From: Methylobacteriaceae bacterium
Lineage (GTDB): Bacteria; Pseudomonadota; Alphaproteobacteria; Rhizobiales; Beijerinckiaceae
Direction: 5' to 3'
Assembly (NCBI GenBank): GCA_019247255.1
Contig: JAFAPJ010000180.1
Span: 1-5,555, forward strand
DNA: 5,555 nucleotides
Shown here: in pieces, positions 4,581-5,555 of the stretch
Position numbering within the stretch: the first letter of the stretch is position 1
Layout: every line of letters starts with the position of its first letter
The notes under the pieces: generated by a model
Seen by the model: only the letters and a program-made list of their open reading frames with translations
Database searches by the model: none
Told to the model about the DNA's origin: nothing
Position numbers and translations under genes: made by a program

Positions 4581-5555
4581 ATGGCTCCTCGTGGTGATCT
4601 CTCCGCACCCGGCGCGCTCCCAGCCGCTCGCGACGCGACCGATTTCGGCCGTCCCGCGGCGCCGTCCAGCCCAGTCCCGGCTCCCTCCGGTCCCGCTGTG
4701 CCCGCCGCGCTTCCGACGGCTACTGTCGTCGCGTCACCGCCCGCGGCTCTCGCGGAGCCCGCGTCTCGCAAAAGGTCGCGCAAGCGCGTCGTTCTCCTGA
4801 CGATCCTTGCGCTCGTCCTCGGGGGCGGCGGCTATGCCGGCTACGGCTACTGGACGAACGGCCGATTCATGATCGCGACGGACGATGCCTATGTCGGGTC
4901 CGAGATCACGATCCTGGCCGCGAAGGTCTCGGGCTACATCGCGGAGATCGCGGTGCGGCCGAACCAGGAGGTCGCCGCCGGGCAGGTGATCGCCCGCATC
5001 GACGACGTCGATTATCGCCTGGCCGTGCAAGCCGCGGCCGACAAGCTCGCGACGCAGCGCTCGACGATCGACCGGATCGCCCGGCAGGTCGAGGCCGCGA
5101 AGGCGCAGGTCGCGCAAGCGGACGCGCAGGCCGCGGCCTATCGGGCCGACGCGGCGCGCGCCGCCGCCGATTACGACAGGCAGGTCAGGCTCGCGCAAAG
5201 CGACTACGCGACCAAGGCCCGGCTCGAACAGGCGGTCGCCGACCGCGACCGGAGCGTCGCGAGCGTGCGCGGCGCCGATGCGGGGCTGCTCGCCGCCCAG
5301 GCGAACGTCGCGGTGCTCGACGCCCAGCGCGCGGAGGCCCAGCGGGTCGAAGGCGAGCTCCGGACAGCGCTCGCCAAGGCCGAGCGCGACCTCTCCTTCA
5401 CGGTCGTCAAGGCGCCCGTCGCCGGGGTCGTCGGCAACCGGGCCGTGGAGGTCGGGAGCTACGTCCAGCCCGGAACCCGCATGGCGGCGCTGGTTCCGCT
5501 CGCGGACCTGCACGTCGATGCGAACTTCGAGGAGACGCAGCTCGGCGGGATCAAG
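4581..5555 (+). CDS. HlyD-family membrane fusion protein, EmrA-like (C-terminus cut by right edge)
   Basis: A periplasmic adaptor that links an inner-membrane drug or acid exporter to an outer-membrane channel; 325 codons are visible and open to the edge. Order: a 62-residue Pro/Ala-rich cytoplasmic leader; a basic RKRSRKR anchor (63-69); one membrane helix (about 70-90); and the first lipoyl half, with TDDAYVGSEITILAAKVSGY (100-119), NQEV and GQVIARID (134-141). An Ala/Gln-rich coiled-coil hairpin follows (about 145-270), then the second lipoyl half (VVKAPVAGVVGNRAVEVGSY, 275-294). The last residues start the beta-barrel with VDANFEETQL (312-321), the signature I associate with EmrA. ATG 4581 is the first start after an in-frame TGA at 4566-4568; a GAGG lies 10 bases upstream. 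A later GTG (4698) would shorten the unusual leader. Divergence from a TetR gene across a palindrome indicates inducible efflux, with an MFS or other partner gene expected downstream. Confidence 0.92.
   Translation, partial: MAPRGDLSAPGALPAARDATDFGRPAAPSSPVPAPSGPAVPAALPTATVVASPPAALAEPASRKRSRKRVVLLTILALVLGGGGYAGYGYWTNGRFMIATDDAYVGSEITILAAKVSGYIAEIAVRPNQEVAAGQVIARIDDVDYRLAVQAAADKLATQRSTIDRIARQVEAAKAQVAQADAQAAAYRADAARAAADYDRQVRLAQSDYATKARLEQAVADRDRSVASVRGADAGLLAAQANVAVLDAQRAEAQRVEGELRTALAKAERDLSFTVVKAPVAGVVGNRAVEVGSYVQPGTRMAALVPLADLHVDANFEETQLGGIK

Noticed and set aside
4734..5513. Minus-strand open frame of 259 codons opposite the membrane fusion protein
   Set aside because: The plus strand carries a clear HlyD/EmrA architecture; the opposite frame is Arg/Gly/Asp-rich shadow.
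1..5555. A previously undescribed multi-gene system
   Set aside because: Apart from the left-edge secreted protein, every gene belongs to a well-known family with normal architecture. Nothing seen links phrB, tatABC and the efflux unit into one novel system.

Overview
The window has very high G+C, with strong G/C preference at third codon positions. It reads as alphaproteobacterial chromosome, most likely Hyphomicrobiales in or near the Methylobacteriaceae. The basis is the protein styles: an IWHW-type TatA, a TatB starting MLDMSWGE with IGPKDLP, a bacterial Fe-S (6-4) photolyase and an EmrA-like HlyD protein. The genus is an inference; no rRNA or other marker gene is present.

Layout, left to right. 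(1) 1-317, minus: the N-terminal part of a small secreted protein of unknown function, with a clear signal peptide, running off the left edge. (2) 318-434: a short divergent intergenic region. (3) 435-2027, plus: a complete Fe-S photolyase of the PhrB/CryB-like group, followed after 10 bases by a 9-bp hairpin that probably ends its transcript. (4) 2136-3816, plus: a complete tatA-tatB-tatC operon encoding the twin-arginine protein translocase. tatA and tatB are 80 bases apart, with weak hairpins between them; tatB and tatC overlap as ATGA. (5) 3813-4472, minus: a TetR/AcrR-family repressor convergent with tatC. The two stop codons overlap inside a CTAG, and a perfect 8-bp inverted repeat spans both. 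(6) 4473-4580: a compact divergent control region with a perfect 11-bp-arm palindrome and overlapping candidate promoters in both directions. (7) 4581-5555, plus: an EmrA-like HlyD-family membrane fusion protein, cut by the right edge.

The window therefore holds three functional units: light-driven DNA repair, export of folded proteins through Tat, and a TetR-controlled efflux unit whose inner-membrane transporter is presumably just beyond position 5555. I see no mobile element, CRISPR array, tRNA, rRNA or clearly undescribed system. The best structural observations are the regulator/efflux operator layout and the inverted repeat spanning the two convergent stop codons. The most open biological question is the secreted protein at the left edge.
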